From: Paramecium sonneborni
Lineage: Eukaryota; Ciliophora; Oligohymenophorea; Peniculida; Parameciidae
Assembly: GCA_905182985.1 (NCBI GenBank)
Contig: CAJJDN010000072.1
Location: forward strand, 303,792-367,791
Reading direction: 5' to 3'
DNA length: 64,000 nt
Within the stretch, counting starts at the first letter, position 1; every line of letters begins with the position of its first letter. Of the stretch, positions 1 through 13,457 are shown in pieces. A program made the position numbers and the translations under genes. The notes beneath the pieces are model-generated. The model did no database searches and had not been told where the DNA came from. It saw only the letters and a list, made by a program, of their open reading frames with translations.

Positions 1-150
1 CTCTAATAAATCAAAATCTAGAGTTTGACAATTCAAACTAGTGACTGGTTGGTAATTTAGATGACACATTTTTGGTTTCATCATGATATTAATATTTTGA
101 TGAATATGAAAATGATTAATTATGTTTTGATTAATGGAATTAAGAATTGA
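1..150 (+). other. possible 3' end of a gene entering from the left
   Basis: Frame 1 is open from the window edge to a TGA at 148-150 (about 49 codons, TAA/TAG read as Gln). The other two plus frames hit TGA within the first 60 bases. Nothing in the short translation is recognisable, and an open frame this short is expected by chance in AT-rich DNA when only TGA stops translation. The stretch from 151 to 257 shows nothing. Confidence 0.2.
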
Positions 151-257
151 AAAGATGATAAGAAAATAAAAAATTCTTATTGAATTAGATATTAATAATT
201 ATTTGAAAGTACATACTAATAATAGAGTATTAATTTATTTAATTAATAAGAATAAAA

Positions 258-568
258 TCATTTTTATAGTTAAAATTTTGGAAGTTCAATATGATTAATA
301 TTATTAACTTTAAGGAGACGCAAATAATAGCTGGTTTATTCTTCATAGAGTTCCTTCCATTTCTTAATCTAGATATAATGATAGATATATTGTATACTAA
401 GAGGTCATTTTTTTTTCGAATAGATGAACTTCTACTTTATTATTGTGTTTATCTAGTAGGAACACTATAGAAGCGAGATTGATTAGTAATTTCAGGGACA
501 TGAATAACTGGTTTGGATTATAGTTTTTTATCTCCAAAAGTAGGTGTTTATGGTTTGATGAGGAACAT
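258..568 (-). CDS. small basic protein of unknown function (93 aa)
   Basis: I do not recognise this protein. It starts at ATG 568-566 and ends at TGA 260-258. A 29-nt GT...AG intron after codon 55 or so must be removed; doing so turns a low-complexity tail into a normal-looking one containing KKWKELYEEQ. The first half is rich in Ser, Arg, Gln and Pro, the second half looks helical. The stop lies on the left, so the gene is transcribed leftward, just downstream of the kinase gene on the same strand (about 40 bp spacing). No membrane segment or signal peptide is visible. The intron with correct phase is the main argument that the gene is real. Confidence 0.5.
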
Positions 569-608
569 TAAAAATATATATATATATAATTATTGATTTG
601 TAATGATA

Positions 609-1743
<1,135 letters not shown>

Positions 1744-2125
1744 TAATTATATTATTTATTTATCTAATTCTTAAAACTAACTTTCTATTCTACCCCATAT
1801 TACTTCAATCTTATTCATCCTTCACATTTATCTAATCCTATACTTCAAATTTACTTAGTCAATATTTAAATCTTTTTATTTCAAATCTTCATATATCTTT
1901 ACATACATACACAACTAAATCTTTGTAAACTTATAATAATATTATGTTCTTATAAATAAACAGTCCATAATACTATGTAGAAGTCTAAGATTTAATTTAA
2001 ATCTTATTACAAAATAGTAAATAGAGTTGAGATTTATTTTTTATTTAAATAGAAAGAAATTTCATGAGTCATTTAGAAAATTGTGATATTTTTAAAATAA
2101 ATGGAATATTATAAGTAAATACATA
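1744..2125. other. AT-rich intergenic stretch
   Basis: Very AT-rich DNA between the start of the CaMK-like gene and the decayed gene at 2126. I see no coding frame, RNA gene or repeat. It must contain the upstream region of the kinase gene. Confidence 0.6.
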
Positions 2126-2998
2126 ATGGATCAATATTTAAGTAAACTCATAAAGTATGATCGAAATAACTACTATTTATGTTGCATTTTATAAGATGAG
2201 GGTAGATTGAATTAATATTTAACTAAAATTGTTCATCCTATATAATATCTAAAAAATAAAAAAGGGAGAGTATCATAACCTTAAAAAGAGATTTTAAAAT
2301 ACTTAAGTTGACTAAAAAAAGTAAACAATCATAATTCAATAAAGAATCAGTAATTTTAGGATAAATTATTCAATTCACTCTCATTAAACAAAAAATAAAT
2401 AATTGAGATATTTCAAAGATTTAGGGAGAGATTATGAGAGTTACAACCAGAATGCTAATTTAAAAGAAAGAAAATAGAGAAAGTATCTTAATTAAGAGTA
2501 TTTTAAATATGGGTAAATGAATCAGATCTTCATGCTCTTAATAAAAAAGGAGAAATAACTTTATTTAAAAGTATCATTAGAGATTTGCCAGAAAAAAACA
2601 ATTAAAATCGTTAGAATTAATTCATTGATAATATATTGATAGATGGTTATGTCCATATTTTGAAGTTAGATTTTAAGAGAAGATACAATATAAGAAGATA
2701 GTAAAAGTGTTGTTTTATGTTGAAAAAACAGCAAAAGATCTAGTTGTTACTAAAAAAGTAATATTAAATATTTAATTAGGAATAATAAAATGAATGTGAG
2801 TCTCAGAAATATTGGATTGGATTTAATAAAAATAAATTGAGAGTTTTCAAATAGGAAATGGAACCATAAAGTTTTAAGGGACAAAATCAATAATTATATT
2901 AAAACTTATTTTAAACATAATTGAATTAAAAAAATAAAGATTAGAGTTTTTAAATATGCTTCGAATTACTCCAGTAAAACACTAGGAGAAACTAATGA
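2126..2998 (+). pseudogene. probable decayed protein gene
   Basis: Several stretches look strongly protein-coding but lie in different frames and are interrupted by TGA. An opening ATG at 2126 gives MDQYLSKLIKYDRNNYYLC; later pieces include YFKDLGRDYESYNQ and WLCPYFEVRFQEKI. One canonical 22-nt intron near 2760 still fits, but at least three other frame changes cannot be explained by GT...AG introns. That pattern fits an old paralogue losing function, as is common after the whole-genome duplications known in Paramecium. I do not recognise the family. An alternative is a real gene with sequence errors. Confidence 0.45.
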
Positions 2999-3228
2999 AC
3001 CAATTGTAAATTTTATTCAAGCTTAAGTTGAGCGATTAGGATGAAGAGATTTTATTTCATTTTTTAATATATATTTAATTCATCGTTTGTTATAATTTTG
3101 GAAGATTTTAATTTCTATTTTTATATAGGGATAATTCAAAATGATAAAAAATATGTATGTATATATATGGTGTAATCAGAATGTAATACAACTTAATTTT
3201 TTTATCACTATCTTTTTTTGATTAAGTA

Positions 3229-4294
3229 ATGAATCCAGTCACAGACTCATAAACAATTGATTTTTTAACAAAATGTGAAGACCTTCTAAATTCAACACTT
3301 GAACATGGTCAACTTGATTAAATGTGTCATGAACTTATTAACACCTTCTGTAAAATATAGAAATATTTATAGTTGTTTATTTAGAGGAAGTGTAAAATTA
3401 CAAAAGTGAAGTTTGCCTTAAATTGAAATCTAAATAGGCTGAAATCGATATGCTCAATTTTTAGTTTTCAAAATAAACAAATCAACTTGAAGAACAAAAA
3501 AGGGATTTAGTTAGATAGATAGATATTTGTCAATAATTAGAATTATAGTTGTAATACTTTGAAGAGAAATCATAAAAATCCGAAAAAGAAATCCTAAAGG
3601 TCGAAACAGAGTTAAGAAAAAAGCTTCATTAGCAAAATCAATAATATCGAGATTAGATTTAAACCTTAATGAGTGTACAATAAGAAATTGATAAACAGAT
3701 ACTTTAACTCTCCAGGGAAAAAGGATAATTATAATTGTAATTTGAATAACTCTAGAAGAAATATGAGGATTAGTAATATTTAATAACAAATTTAACTGAG
3801 CAATTAGCTAATGTTTAAACAAACTCAAGTTATAATTCAAAAATACAGTAAAATAATGATGCTATTGTGGACAGTTAGAATGAATCTATAGAACTTAAAT
3901 CTGAATAAAAAAGAAGCTAGTATTCAAATTGTATTTCACATAATTAAATTAATTTTAAATGGGAAAAAATTTAACCTAGTATATCCTCAATTCGTAATTC
4001 TTTTACTATCATCAATCCTGCAAATACTAGATGTGATATCTAATCAAGACCAAAAATTAAATCCTTGGCTTTTCTTAACATTAGCAAAGAAAAATAATGT
4101 GATCCTTATTATGAATTTTTTAAATTGGTATTTTTATTATTTATGATTCTTAGATTACTCAATGTGTTAAACTTGATTTAGGATAAGCTCATATATTTAC
4201 TATGGATTTTGATTATCTTTTTGATAAATTTAAAAATGATTGCATACCTTTCAATCAATGGTATAATAAAATAGTAGATGAGATTTTTTCATGA
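3229..4294 (+). CDS. coiled-coil protein (338 aa)
   Basis: I do not recognise the family. The protein starts at ATG 3229 (MNPVTDSQTIDFLTKCEDLL) and ends at TGA 4292-4294. Two introns (23 nt near 3350, 26 nt near 4131) are needed; with them the coding length divides by three. Residues about 45-180 form a long Gln/Glu/Lys-rich coiled coil (for example EQKRDLVRQIDICQQLELQ). A Ser/Asn-rich linker follows, then a compact C-terminal region with FFKLITQC and FTMDFDYLFDKF, possibly a small folded domain. No signal peptide or membrane segment is seen. Many ciliate coiled-coil proteins of this size are cytoskeletal or ciliary, but nothing here proves that. Confidence 0.8.
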
Positions 4295-4512
4295 AAAATA
4301 TACTAAAAAATATTTTATAAATAGTAGATTTATCACATTTTTCATCATTCTAAAAATAATATTATTTTTTTTTCCTAGATACCCTTCTTAATTTGATTAA
4401 TTAATAATTTTTAAAAAATATTAATAGAAATAATAGAATTTAGACTTTAATAGAATTCAAAATAGTAATAAAAGTATACTAGATAGTTAATATTATAGTA
4501 CATATATATTTA

Positions 4513-7500
4513 ATGAATTATTTTTTAGAGTTCACAAGGTAATAAGTGAGTGATCGTTTTATTAATGTCCCAAAAGTTTGTAATGAAATAGGAACAAAAT
4601 GGTTGATTGGTTATAATCATTTGATTGAAAGTGATGAAGATTATGAAAAATATAAGGAAGGCATAAATTAGGATTAAGCTTAAGATTTATTGATTTAAGA
4701 TATCGATACTTCGAAAATTGTACTTCAATATGAGTTTGATGAAAAATATGGCGAATAAGCATTTTAATAATTAAATTTAGGATGCTAATATCTACTTTTA
4801 TCAATTATGATTAATACAGGCAGAGTTTTGCATTATTCTAAATTGATTTAAGAATGCTAAAATAACAATTTCTATAAAGCATTGTAATTTAATAAAAGAA
4901 AGCACATTAACAATGAAAATTAAAACAATATTTTATAAGTAAAATACTTGGAGGAAAAAAAGTTTTTCGAAGAACATTTTGATGAATAAGGAAATGGAAA
5001 AAAACAAGGTATTTGGAAATTGGAAATACCTTAAGTAAATGAAGAAGATCTAGCAATAGCAACTGAAATAGTTAATGATAGATATTAAACATTGGAATTA
5101 TTTTTAATATTTGCTATTGATACTAATTTAGAATCTTGTAATCATAAAAGTGTTGAATGGTTAGAATTTTTAAGAGATTAAGAAGGAAGAAAATATGATT
5201 TGATCAGCTATAATCAGGAATAAAATAAATGGTATCCTGTAAATGTAAGTGATCAAGAATATTAAATAATTGGATATTCTCATATATGTAATCCAAAAGA
5301 AGTATTAGCATATAAAAATGGTTTAACAGATGGATAAGTTAATTATTTATTTATGGCTGATTATGATTCAAATTGCTTAAAATTAAGAAGATTTTTAAAA
5401 TAAGAATATCCGACTGCAAACTTTGACGATCTTACATCATAAGCATAATTATTATTAATAGATTTATCTTTTAGAAATTGGCCATTAGTATTATATAAAA
5501 AATCAATTGATCTTGCATTAGAAAATAAAATATAAGAAGCTATTTTAGAGAGTTACATATATTATAGACCAAATGAAAAAGTTAATGCTCATTATTTATG
5601 TAGACAAGATGAAATTAATGCATTCCTAAATAAAATTTCATCTACTTATAGATTTTAACCTAAAATTAATAATAATTTTTGGTAAAATCCTAATTTAAAT
5701 AACATTGTTGGTGTTAAAATTACTGAAAACAATTTTAGTTTTGTTCTTGATGAATAAGCATAGACTAAGATATAGATATCAGATTTAATAACATTTTTAA
5801 AAGTTTATTATGATCCATAATTTGCAGAATATTAAATTGATATGACATTTTCATTAGAACCTGAAGAAAATGATTAAGAAATGAATCAACCTTTTTAATA
5901 AAAGATTTATTTTCCTTAATATTTAGAAGGAACAACAGTTGGAGAAGTATTATATTAAGCTGATTTTCTTTTAAAATAAATGAGTTTAGGAATAGAAGTC
6001 TTATAAAGAGAACCATTATAAACTCGTCCTTTTGAATATGGAAATTTAGATATATAACCATTATATAAGTTAGATCCAGAATATTTTGCTAGATTATTCC
6101 TTAAAATTGGAAAATTAAAATTAAACATAATAGAAGATAAACACAATCATATACACAAATTAGTAATTGAAAAAATTGATATGGCTGTTGATGCAAAAGT
6201 TGTAAATGAATAATTATAAGATGAAGTTATATAAGATGAAAATAATGGTGCATATAGATTTGCTAAATAATTTGCTAAAATTTATGATTCAATAGGAGAA
6301 AAATATCCTGTTCTATTTAGATTAAGACAAGTTTTAATGGCTAATTATTTAGCTAAATATATGTTTGAAAAAGGAATTCCAATGAATTATAAATTTATTG
6401 AAGAAATATTTAATTAGAATCTCATTCCAAATTATTAACCTTTTAAAAGTCCAAATTTAAAATTAAATGTAGAAGATGATAAATAAATCATTGATATAAG
6501 AGGAGGCATAGATGGTTGTACTGATGAGATAAATGATGAATTGAAGAATAAGACACAAGAATTAGAAAATGATCCAAGTAAGCAAATTGTAGAATTGAAT
6601 TAAGAAAATTTAGAGGCTAAAATATAAAGAAATGATAGTCTCGATAGTTTATCAACATAAGAATCCTTAGATACTAGTTTATTATAATAAAAATAATAAT
6701 GTTAAAAATGTAAATAAGAATTAGAATAATGTGAAATATAAGTAGATGAAGTAAATATCATTTGTTAAAGTTGTAAAGGTTAAAAATGTTCTAAATGTTA
6801 AAAGTTTTATAATAATACTCTGTAATAGATTGAAAATTAAATTTATTGTAAAGAATGTATAAAATGTCATTAATGTAATAAATTAGGACCAAGATCAATG
6901 TCAGGATCATTCTTTTTACATGATAATTGTATTGAAATATCAAAAAATTCATCATTAAGAAAGGAACTTATTGCATTTATCAAATTGAAATTTGCAACAA
7001 AAACAAAATAAGCAGATAATAATAATAAAACAATTTATTTTTATTGTGATCCATATCCTTTTCTAAATTTACCTAATTATTTAGGATATATTATTGGTTA
7101 TAATCATCCACTTTTTAAAGATAAAACTTAAATTGACCCAAAGAAACATAAAATAACATAAGGTTAAGCTGATAAATATTTAGAAACTGATTTAGACTAA
7201 TTTGAAATACAATTATATGAATTCTATTAAAGAAATAATAGAAAAATTGAAGATATTTCTGAAAACATACGAATGTTAATGTTGGCAGTTCTTTTTATTT
7301 TTAAAGATTTTGAAACTGTTTAGAACTTAGCATTTTTATAAACATTTAATCATCTCTATAAGGAAATTGAAAAATTTTAATATCCAAAAACAAAAGGCCC
7401 TAATATTTTGAAAACTCATATTGAAAAAGTTTTAGATTTCTTTAAAGATCGTTTTCATAGAAAAGATGGAACAGTTAGATAATAAAATTTTATAAATGAT

Positions 7501-7536
7501 ATCAAGAAGATCCTTCCCACAAAAAAAAGAAATTGA
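4513..7536 (+). CDS. large two-part protein with C-terminal zinc-cluster module (1007 aa)
   Basis: One uninterrupted frame of 1008 codons from ATG 4513 to TGA 7534-7536, without introns. Residues 1 to about 716 form a large region I do not recognise; it contains YLEGTTVGEVLYQADFLL and a helical FAKIYDSIGEKYPVLFRL segment. From about residue 717 comes a module found several more times in this window: a zinc-binding cluster of CxxC pairs (CQKCKQ, CQSCKGQKCSKC, CKECIKCHQC), LIM-like in spacing, then about 170 residues of mostly helical sequence (YLGYIIGYNHPL, ENIRMLMLAVLFIF, FFKDRFHRKDG). The same C-terminal domain follows a B-box-like finger in the genes at 9245 and 36531. The module probably mediates protein binding; its function is unknown. 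Confidence 0.8.
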
Positions 7537-7704
7537 TTTTATTTATCATTCAATATTATATTATCAATAATTCTCCCTTCTTATGTAGTTGACTATTATT
7601 ATATCAGATTATTATAAATATTAATAATTATTATATGTAATAATAACAATTAAATTAACAACCTTAAAGCATTAAAAAAATAGAGGGTTCATCTTCTAGT
7701 CCAT

Positions 7705-9049
7705 ATGATCAAGTTTGAGAATAAATCATTTTAAAATTCTACAGGCATACTAGTATTAATTATATAAATTATTTAGAAAGAAATTGGTGAATATGTTTAT
7801 AATTTAAATGATGTGATTGGAACAGGAGAATTCAGTTCAGTCTATAAAGGTCTGAATTAAAATACAAATGAGATTGTGGCTATCAAGATTATTGATAGGA
7901 AAAGCATTTAAAACAATTAAATTTTTCGAAATTTATTAGTTAATGAAATAAATATCCTTAAATCAGTGGATAATAAATGTTTGCTTAAATTATACAAATA
8001 CCTTGAAACAATAAATGATATCTATATTGTAACTGAATATGTTTTGATGGTAAATAATCATTATATTTTTTAGGTGATTTACAATCTATAATAGAAAAAA
8101 AAGGATATCTACCAGAACATAATGCAGTAAAGATTTTAAAGTATCTTATTAAAGCCTTACTTTATTTAAAGGAAAGAAATATTGTCCATAGAGATATTAA
8201 GACATAAAATATTTTAGTTTCAAATTAAATACCTAAATTAGCAGATTTTGGATTTGCAATTGATTTAAATCCACGTTATACAAAGTATGTATTTAGTATA
8301 TGTAGAGAAGTTTTATAAATAGGAACTCCATTATACATGGCCCCTGAAATATATTCTTATTATCAATATTCTTCAAAAACAGATTTATGGGCACTTGGTA
8401 TAGTATTTTATGAAATGTTGTTTGGTATGAAATTATGAAATAAATAGGAAAGGTACCATTTAATGCTAAGAATCCTAAAGTACTTGAACTTATGTTTTAA
8501 CTTCATAGAAGAAGTTAAACAATTTAATTTGACAATAGACCCTAAAAAATCACAGATGCAGCCTAAGATTTTATTAATTCCATATTGGTGATTGATCCTA
8601 AATAAAGATTTGATATATCATAGGCTGCATAGGCTGCGAATCATCCACTTATATAAAGTACTTTTTATTTTTCTACGAGATCCACATCCACATGCGAATA
8701 AATAAAATTGATGTATTTGTTAATAATTATCAACCAAATTATTATCAAAGCTATTTAGAAAACAAAAAACTTTCTTCTCCTTTTTTTAATAAAATTTTAA
8801 AGTTTTCAGTTCATATCAATTCAATAGAATAAAATCGAAAAAATTAAGAATATTTTATATTATGAATTTATAAAGTAATAGGGATTCTTGCTTATTATTA
8901 ATATTATTTCAAAATCAACTTAGTATGATTATCTATATTTATTATCTAATTTTATCTTAAACTTAAGTATCGGGATTGTAATTATTATAATTAAGGTACA
9001 AAATCTTCTTATGTTTTAAAAATAGTTCTAAGATCAAAAAATTGAGTGA
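7705..9049 (+). pseudogene. ULK-like protein kinase, frameshifted (probable pseudogene)
   Basis: The translation carries most kinase landmarks: glycine loop [46 protein letters not shown] and IDPKQRFDI, most like the ULK/ATG1-like kinases that are numerous in ciliates. Four introns (24, 24, 21, 23 nt) fit. However, at 8040-8065 the frame before the second intron (EYVLM) and the frame after it (GDLQSIIEKKGY) cannot be joined by any GT...AG intron: one base is missing or two are extra. After about 8660 the frame stays open to TGA 9049, but the translation is hydrophobic and unlike a kinase tail, and another frame there looks more protein-like. The 3' part lies in the inverted repeat. Confidence 0.65.
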
Positions 9050-9244
9050 AATCAAGAAAAAATTTTTTGTTGAATAAACTTCAAATAAAAACTACAAGTT
9101 TTATGTCTTAATTTTTGATTTAAAGATATTCTTTATGGTTATTAATTGAAAATACATGATCAATATTCTATAATTAATTTTTTAAAAGAATAAGTGATCA
9201 TATTTTAATAGACAATTTAATTATTTCTTATATAAATATTTTTA

Positions 9245-10492
9245 ATGATAGAATTGTATTGTCAATAAGAAAATCATGAAAATTAGTAAATTGTTGGTGT
9301 GTGTACAAATGAAATATGTAGAAATAAAAGATTATGTTGTTTGGATTGTGTAAAAGAGTTTCATTCGACTCATAATTATGATATTTAAGGGTTACGATAT
9401 TTAAAAAATTAACTAAGAAATTGTGAAGAAATAATAGAAAATACGATATAAAGTATTGGAGTAATTATTCAATTTTTAAATTAACTTAAAGAATTGGAAC
9501 AAATAATTTAGAACTCAAAGGAGTATTTATCCAAAATAAAAAGACAAGAGTTTTAAAATTTAGGAAATAAAGATTATGATCGTTTTATAAATGAGCTCCT
9601 AATTGTTAAATAAATTGAAGAAGCATTTTTAAAAATAAAGGATATTTCTAATGATGAATTTAGTTAAAAATTTAAGGAAATTAAAACAAAAATTGAATCT
9701 TTTTATGAATACTAAGATTCACAAATATCGAATAATAGCAATATTAAAATATAAAATGAATTGCCTTAATAATTAGATAGATAATTAAAATTAAATCATT
9801 CAGCTTCATTATTTTTATTTAATAACAATGAGCTTCCAGAATAAAGATTTAGTATTAATTCCTAAAAAAGTTTAGAATAACCAGGATCATTAATTATCAT
9901 ATAAAAAAGAAATGGAATTCTTCCCAATTACAATATTTCTAATTAAAAGAGTAATAAGGTAGAGTGGAATAACTAATTTTCCCTTAAAGAAAAAATTTTT
10001 TAATTTATAAAATCTAAATTTATTTCACCTTAATAATCTGGTAACTATTTTAATGCTCAAAAATATAATTGTTCAATTCCTGACGAATATACAAATTATA
10101 AAATTGGATATTTCCATTTAATAACCAAAAAGGAATATGTAAATGATGAAAGAATTACTTATGAAGAAGCAAATTAATAATTACTTTTGGATTTAACATA
10201 TTTCTAAAATATAGTAGAAAACTATTTATAACATTTAAGGATAAATTTAAATAATTATCCTGAAAATATGAAAATGCTTATTGTATTAGTAGTTTTTATA
10301 GAAAAGAATGAAAAATCAATCTCTGAAATATTTATCAACAAAGATTATTAAGAGTTATACAAAAAAATAGAAGGTTTAAAGTTATGCTCAAATAAAACTA
10401 AACATTTATGTGAAAAGAAAACATATTTAAAAGAGATTTGCTCTTTTTTTAAGACTTTATATCGTTGTTCTAATGGATAACCAAGGAAATGA
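9245..10492 (+). CDS. B-box-like zinc finger protein with family C-terminal domain (415 aa)
   Basis: Intronless frame of 416 codons, ATG 9245 to TGA 10490-10492. The N-terminus carries a B-box-like zinc finger with C6, H11, C20, C25, C31/C32, C35, H40 and H43. A coiled-coil-like region follows (to about residue 170), then a Ser/Asn/Gln-rich linker, then a C-terminal domain (about 250-415) clearly related to that of the 1007-aa protein: YKIGYFHLITKKEYV aligns with YLGYIIGYNHPL, and NNYPENMKMLIVLVVFI with SENIRMLMLAVLFIF. The inverted copy at 37987-39240 differs by substitutions and two +3 nt indels but stays in frame, suggesting both copies are selected as proteins. Finger plus coiled coil resembles the front half of TRIM proteins, but no RING is present. 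Confidence 0.85.
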
Positions 10493-10789
10493 TTAATATT
10501 TATGTTTGTTTATTAATAAAGTTCGTAATTTTACAATATAAAAAATACTTTTTATCAGTTTTTCATTAAAATGACTTAAAAAAAAATATAATAAACATTG
10601 AAGAAACTATTATTATTATTAATTGTTTTTTTTGGAAATTAGAAATGAAAAATTGACCTGGTAAAAGTAGTAAAATTGTTTGAGAAAATAAATATATATT
10701 TTTCACAAAATCAAATGGAAGAATGATAAATAAAAATTAATGAAAGGAGATAAAAATATTTTTATTTTGATATTTATGGGGATAATAAA

Positions 10790-11587
10790 TCAATTTCTTT
10801 TTTTTATGGGAAGGATCTTCCTGAAATCATTTATAAAATATTATTATCTAACTGTTCCATCTCTTCTATGAAAACGATCTTTAAAGAAATCTAAAACTTT
10901 TTCAATTTGAATTTTCAAAATATTAGGGCCTTTTGTTTTTGGATATTAAAATTTATCAATTTAATAATAGAGATGATCAAATGTTTATAAAAATGCTAAT
11001 TCCTAAACAGTTTAAAAATCTTTAAAAATAAAAAGAACTGACAACATTAACATTCGTATGTTTTCAGGAATATCTTCAATTTTTCTCTTATTTCTTTAAT
11101 AGTATTCATATAATTGTATTTCAAATTAGTCTAAATCAGTTTCTAAATATTTATCAGCTTAATCTTATGTTATTTTATGTTTCTTTGGGCCAATTTAAAT
11201 TTAATCTTTTAAAAGCGGATGATTATAACCAATAATATATCCTAAATAATCAGGTAAATTTAGAAAAGGATATGGATCACAATAAAAATACATTATTTTA
11301 TTATTATTATCTGCTTATTTTGTTTTTGTTGCAAATTTCAATTTGATAAATGCAATAAGTTCCTTTCTTAATGATGAATTTTTTGATATTTCAATACAAT
11401 TATCATGTAAAAAGAATGATCCTGACATTGATCTTGGTCCTAATTTATTACATTAATGACATTTTATACATTCTTTACAATAAATTTAATTTTCAATCTA
11501 TTACAGAGTATTATTATAAAACTTTTAACATTTAGAACATTTTTAACCTTTACAACTTTAACAAATGATATTTACTTCATCTACTTA
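10790..11587 (-). pseudogene. 5'-truncated copy of the zinc-cluster/C-terminal module
   Basis: Reading leftward from 11587, the frame matches residues from about 740 to the end of the 1007-aa protein and ends at an equivalent TGA (10792-10790). Homology stops abruptly at 11587; just upstream the frame has a TGA and no plausible start, so the N-terminal finger is missing. The remaining frame is intact, so loss was recent or the piece is still under some constraint. It is convergent with the B-box gene at 9245, as its intact counterpart at 36531 is with 37987. Confidence 0.7.
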
Positions 11588-11608
11588 AATGAAGTAGAAA
11601 AAAACTAT

Positions 11609-11770
11609 TTGTTCTTATAGAATGTTTCCATTTCATACTCTGCTTTAATTTTACTGAAATCTTAAAATCGGATTATTTGTGTATATTTGATGACTGAATA
11701 ATAGTAAGTTATAAGCAGAGAAATTAAAACAAAAATTTTGTGATTTAACTATTATTGTTATTCTTATTAA
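11609..11770 (+). pseudogene. fragment of the kelch-RING gene 3' end
   Basis: This stretch matches the last part of the gene at 20080-22214 (opposite strand): the RING coding sequence around CCHFILCF, its small intron, the last codons and the downstream sequence. The zinc-binding cysteine codons are altered and the intron boundary is damaged. It is a non-functional piece, directly at the inner border of the inverted repeat's left arm. Confidence 0.6.
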
Positions 11771-11822
11771 ACAATTAAAGTAAAAATAAAATTATTTAAA
11801 GTCTAAATCAAAATAGCAAAAG

Positions 11823-12486
11823 ATGAAGGAAATACCTTACTATCGATGCTCCATAAAAGAATTATAATCAATTGATTATTAAAAGCAATCTTCCATCCTT
11901 GGAGAATGTTATTCTCTAAAAACGATAGAGGTACTTAAATTATAGATGACTTAATTTACTACATTTATTTTACATTAATTTGGAGCTAAAATTATGTTTT
12001 ATCTATTATAACATCTCAAAAAATATTCTAAATTTGTAACTAATTTCACTTATTATATAAGGAGATGATAAATTTTATAATTTGTTATAGATTTTAAAAT
12101 AAACAAATCAAATTGAATTTTTAATTTTAAATCTTTATTAAATGAGAGTTCTTACGAATAAAAGAAAATATAATATTATTATTCTTAATCTGAATAATTA
12201 CTAAAATAGTGTTCAATTTTATAGTTCAGATTCATCCTTAAAATTAGCTCAAGACTTTTAAGATTTATGTTTTTAAAAAATTGTCACATAAATTTAATTT
12301 ACCATAAAATAATAAAGCTATATATGTTGCCCTATTTTAGGAATTTCCATCTAAAATTAGTAATTTGACTACTTAACTTTTAAAGTCTAAATATAATTAA
12401 TTTTTCAGTTTTAATACTCTAAAAAAGAATAAACTATCATGTTTTTATTTTTATTTTCAAATTAATCAATAAATTCTATTTTATGA
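11823..12486 (+). pseudogene. possible gene with one unexplained frame change
   Basis: From ATG 11823 a first frame (MKEIPYYRCSIKELQSIDYQ and on) looks coding up to about 12050. A second frame (from about 12063, with DSSLKLAQDFQDLCFQ and QFDYLTFKVQIQL) is open to TGA 12484-12486. A usual 20-35 nt intron does not link them in phase; a 55-nt GT...AG interval would, but would be unusually long for this genome. So it is either decayed or carries an atypical intron. I do not recognise the protein. Confidence 0.35.
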
Positions 12487-12656
12487 AACTCAATTATGAA
12501 AATTGATGATTATTTGTTTATTATTCATTCACTTTCACAAAATTAGAGAAAGTATTTCCTAATTTAATTTGCTAATGATTTATTGATTTTTTTATTTCTA
12601 AATTTATAATATAATCAATTTTAGGAAAAGTAATAGAGTTATAATACATAATCATA

Positions 12657-13456
12657 TATAAAGTCAAATATTTTAATAGAAAAATAGTTATTTTAAAGCA
12701 ATATTAATATTATGGAAAGTTGTAAACTGTCATCATCTTATTGTTCAATTCATGAAAATAAAGAATCATATGGTGTTTGTTTAAATAATTCCTTTAATAA
12801 AAAACTACTTTATTGTGATGATTGTTTTGTAAACGAGCATAACTAGCATTTATCAGATACAATAATCCTTCTGATCTTAACTATGCATTGATTATTTGAT
12901 AACATTAAAGCTATTTAAAAATGATTCAATAAAGTAGAAAAATTCTATAAGGTTAGTTTAAGAACTAATAATTATGATCAAATAAATATAATGTCAATAA
13001 GATTAATTGACTTAATTAATAATTACCAATAATTAGATAAGTTAAAATATAGAATAATTATAAAATTAGTGTTCCATTTAAGAATAATTTTAATAATCAA
13101 ATTTCTTAACAGAATATAGAATCCTAAATACAGAAATCCTTAGATACTAGTTTATTATAATAAAAATAATAATGTTAAAAATGTAAATAAGAATTAGAAT
13201 AATGTGAAATATAAGTAGATGAAGTAAATATCATTTGTTAAAGTTGTAAAGGTTAAAAATGTTCTAAATGTTAAAAGTTTTATAATAATACTCTGTAATA
13301 GATTGAAAATTAAATTTATTGTAAAGAATGTATAAAATGTCATTAATGTAATAAATTAGGACCAAGATCAATGTCAGGATCATTCTTTTTACATGATAAT
13401 TGTATTGAAATATCAAAAAATTCATCATTAAGAAAGGAACTTATTGCATTTATCAA
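12657..13456. repeat. 800-bp exact duplication, first copy (likely assembly overlap)
   Basis: Identical by eye to 13458-14257, offset 801, with a single N at 13457 between them. The first copy ends in mid-gene exactly at the N, and the second starts exactly after it. This is the pattern of two overlapping contigs joined by a gap without merging. Confidence 0.85.
12712..13456 (+). pseudogene. truncated duplicate of the B-box pseudogene at 13513
   Basis: Same sequence as the first part of the pseudogene at 13513-14912, cut off by the N at 13457. It probably does not exist as a separate copy in the genome, because it lies wholly inside the suspected contig overlap. Confidence 0.6.
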
Positions 13457-13457
13457 N

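Larger units (their letters stand above)
8453..11587. repeat. left arm of a 3-kb inverted repeat
   Basis: This segment is found again in reverse complement at 37048-40034. The outer end lies inside the kinase C-lobe (sequence for PFNAKNPK), the inner end inside the zinc-cluster module. By eye the arms are nearly the same, with scattered substitutions and small in-frame indels. The arms contain the kinase 3' end, the B-box protein gene and the convergent C-terminal module. No transposase gene or terminal short repeat is seen, so I call it a segmental duplication. Confidence 0.85.

Noticed and set aside
9245..10492. TRIM-type ubiquitin ligase
   Set aside because: A B-box-like finger and coiled coil are present but no RING, and the C-terminal domain is not a known TRIM domain.
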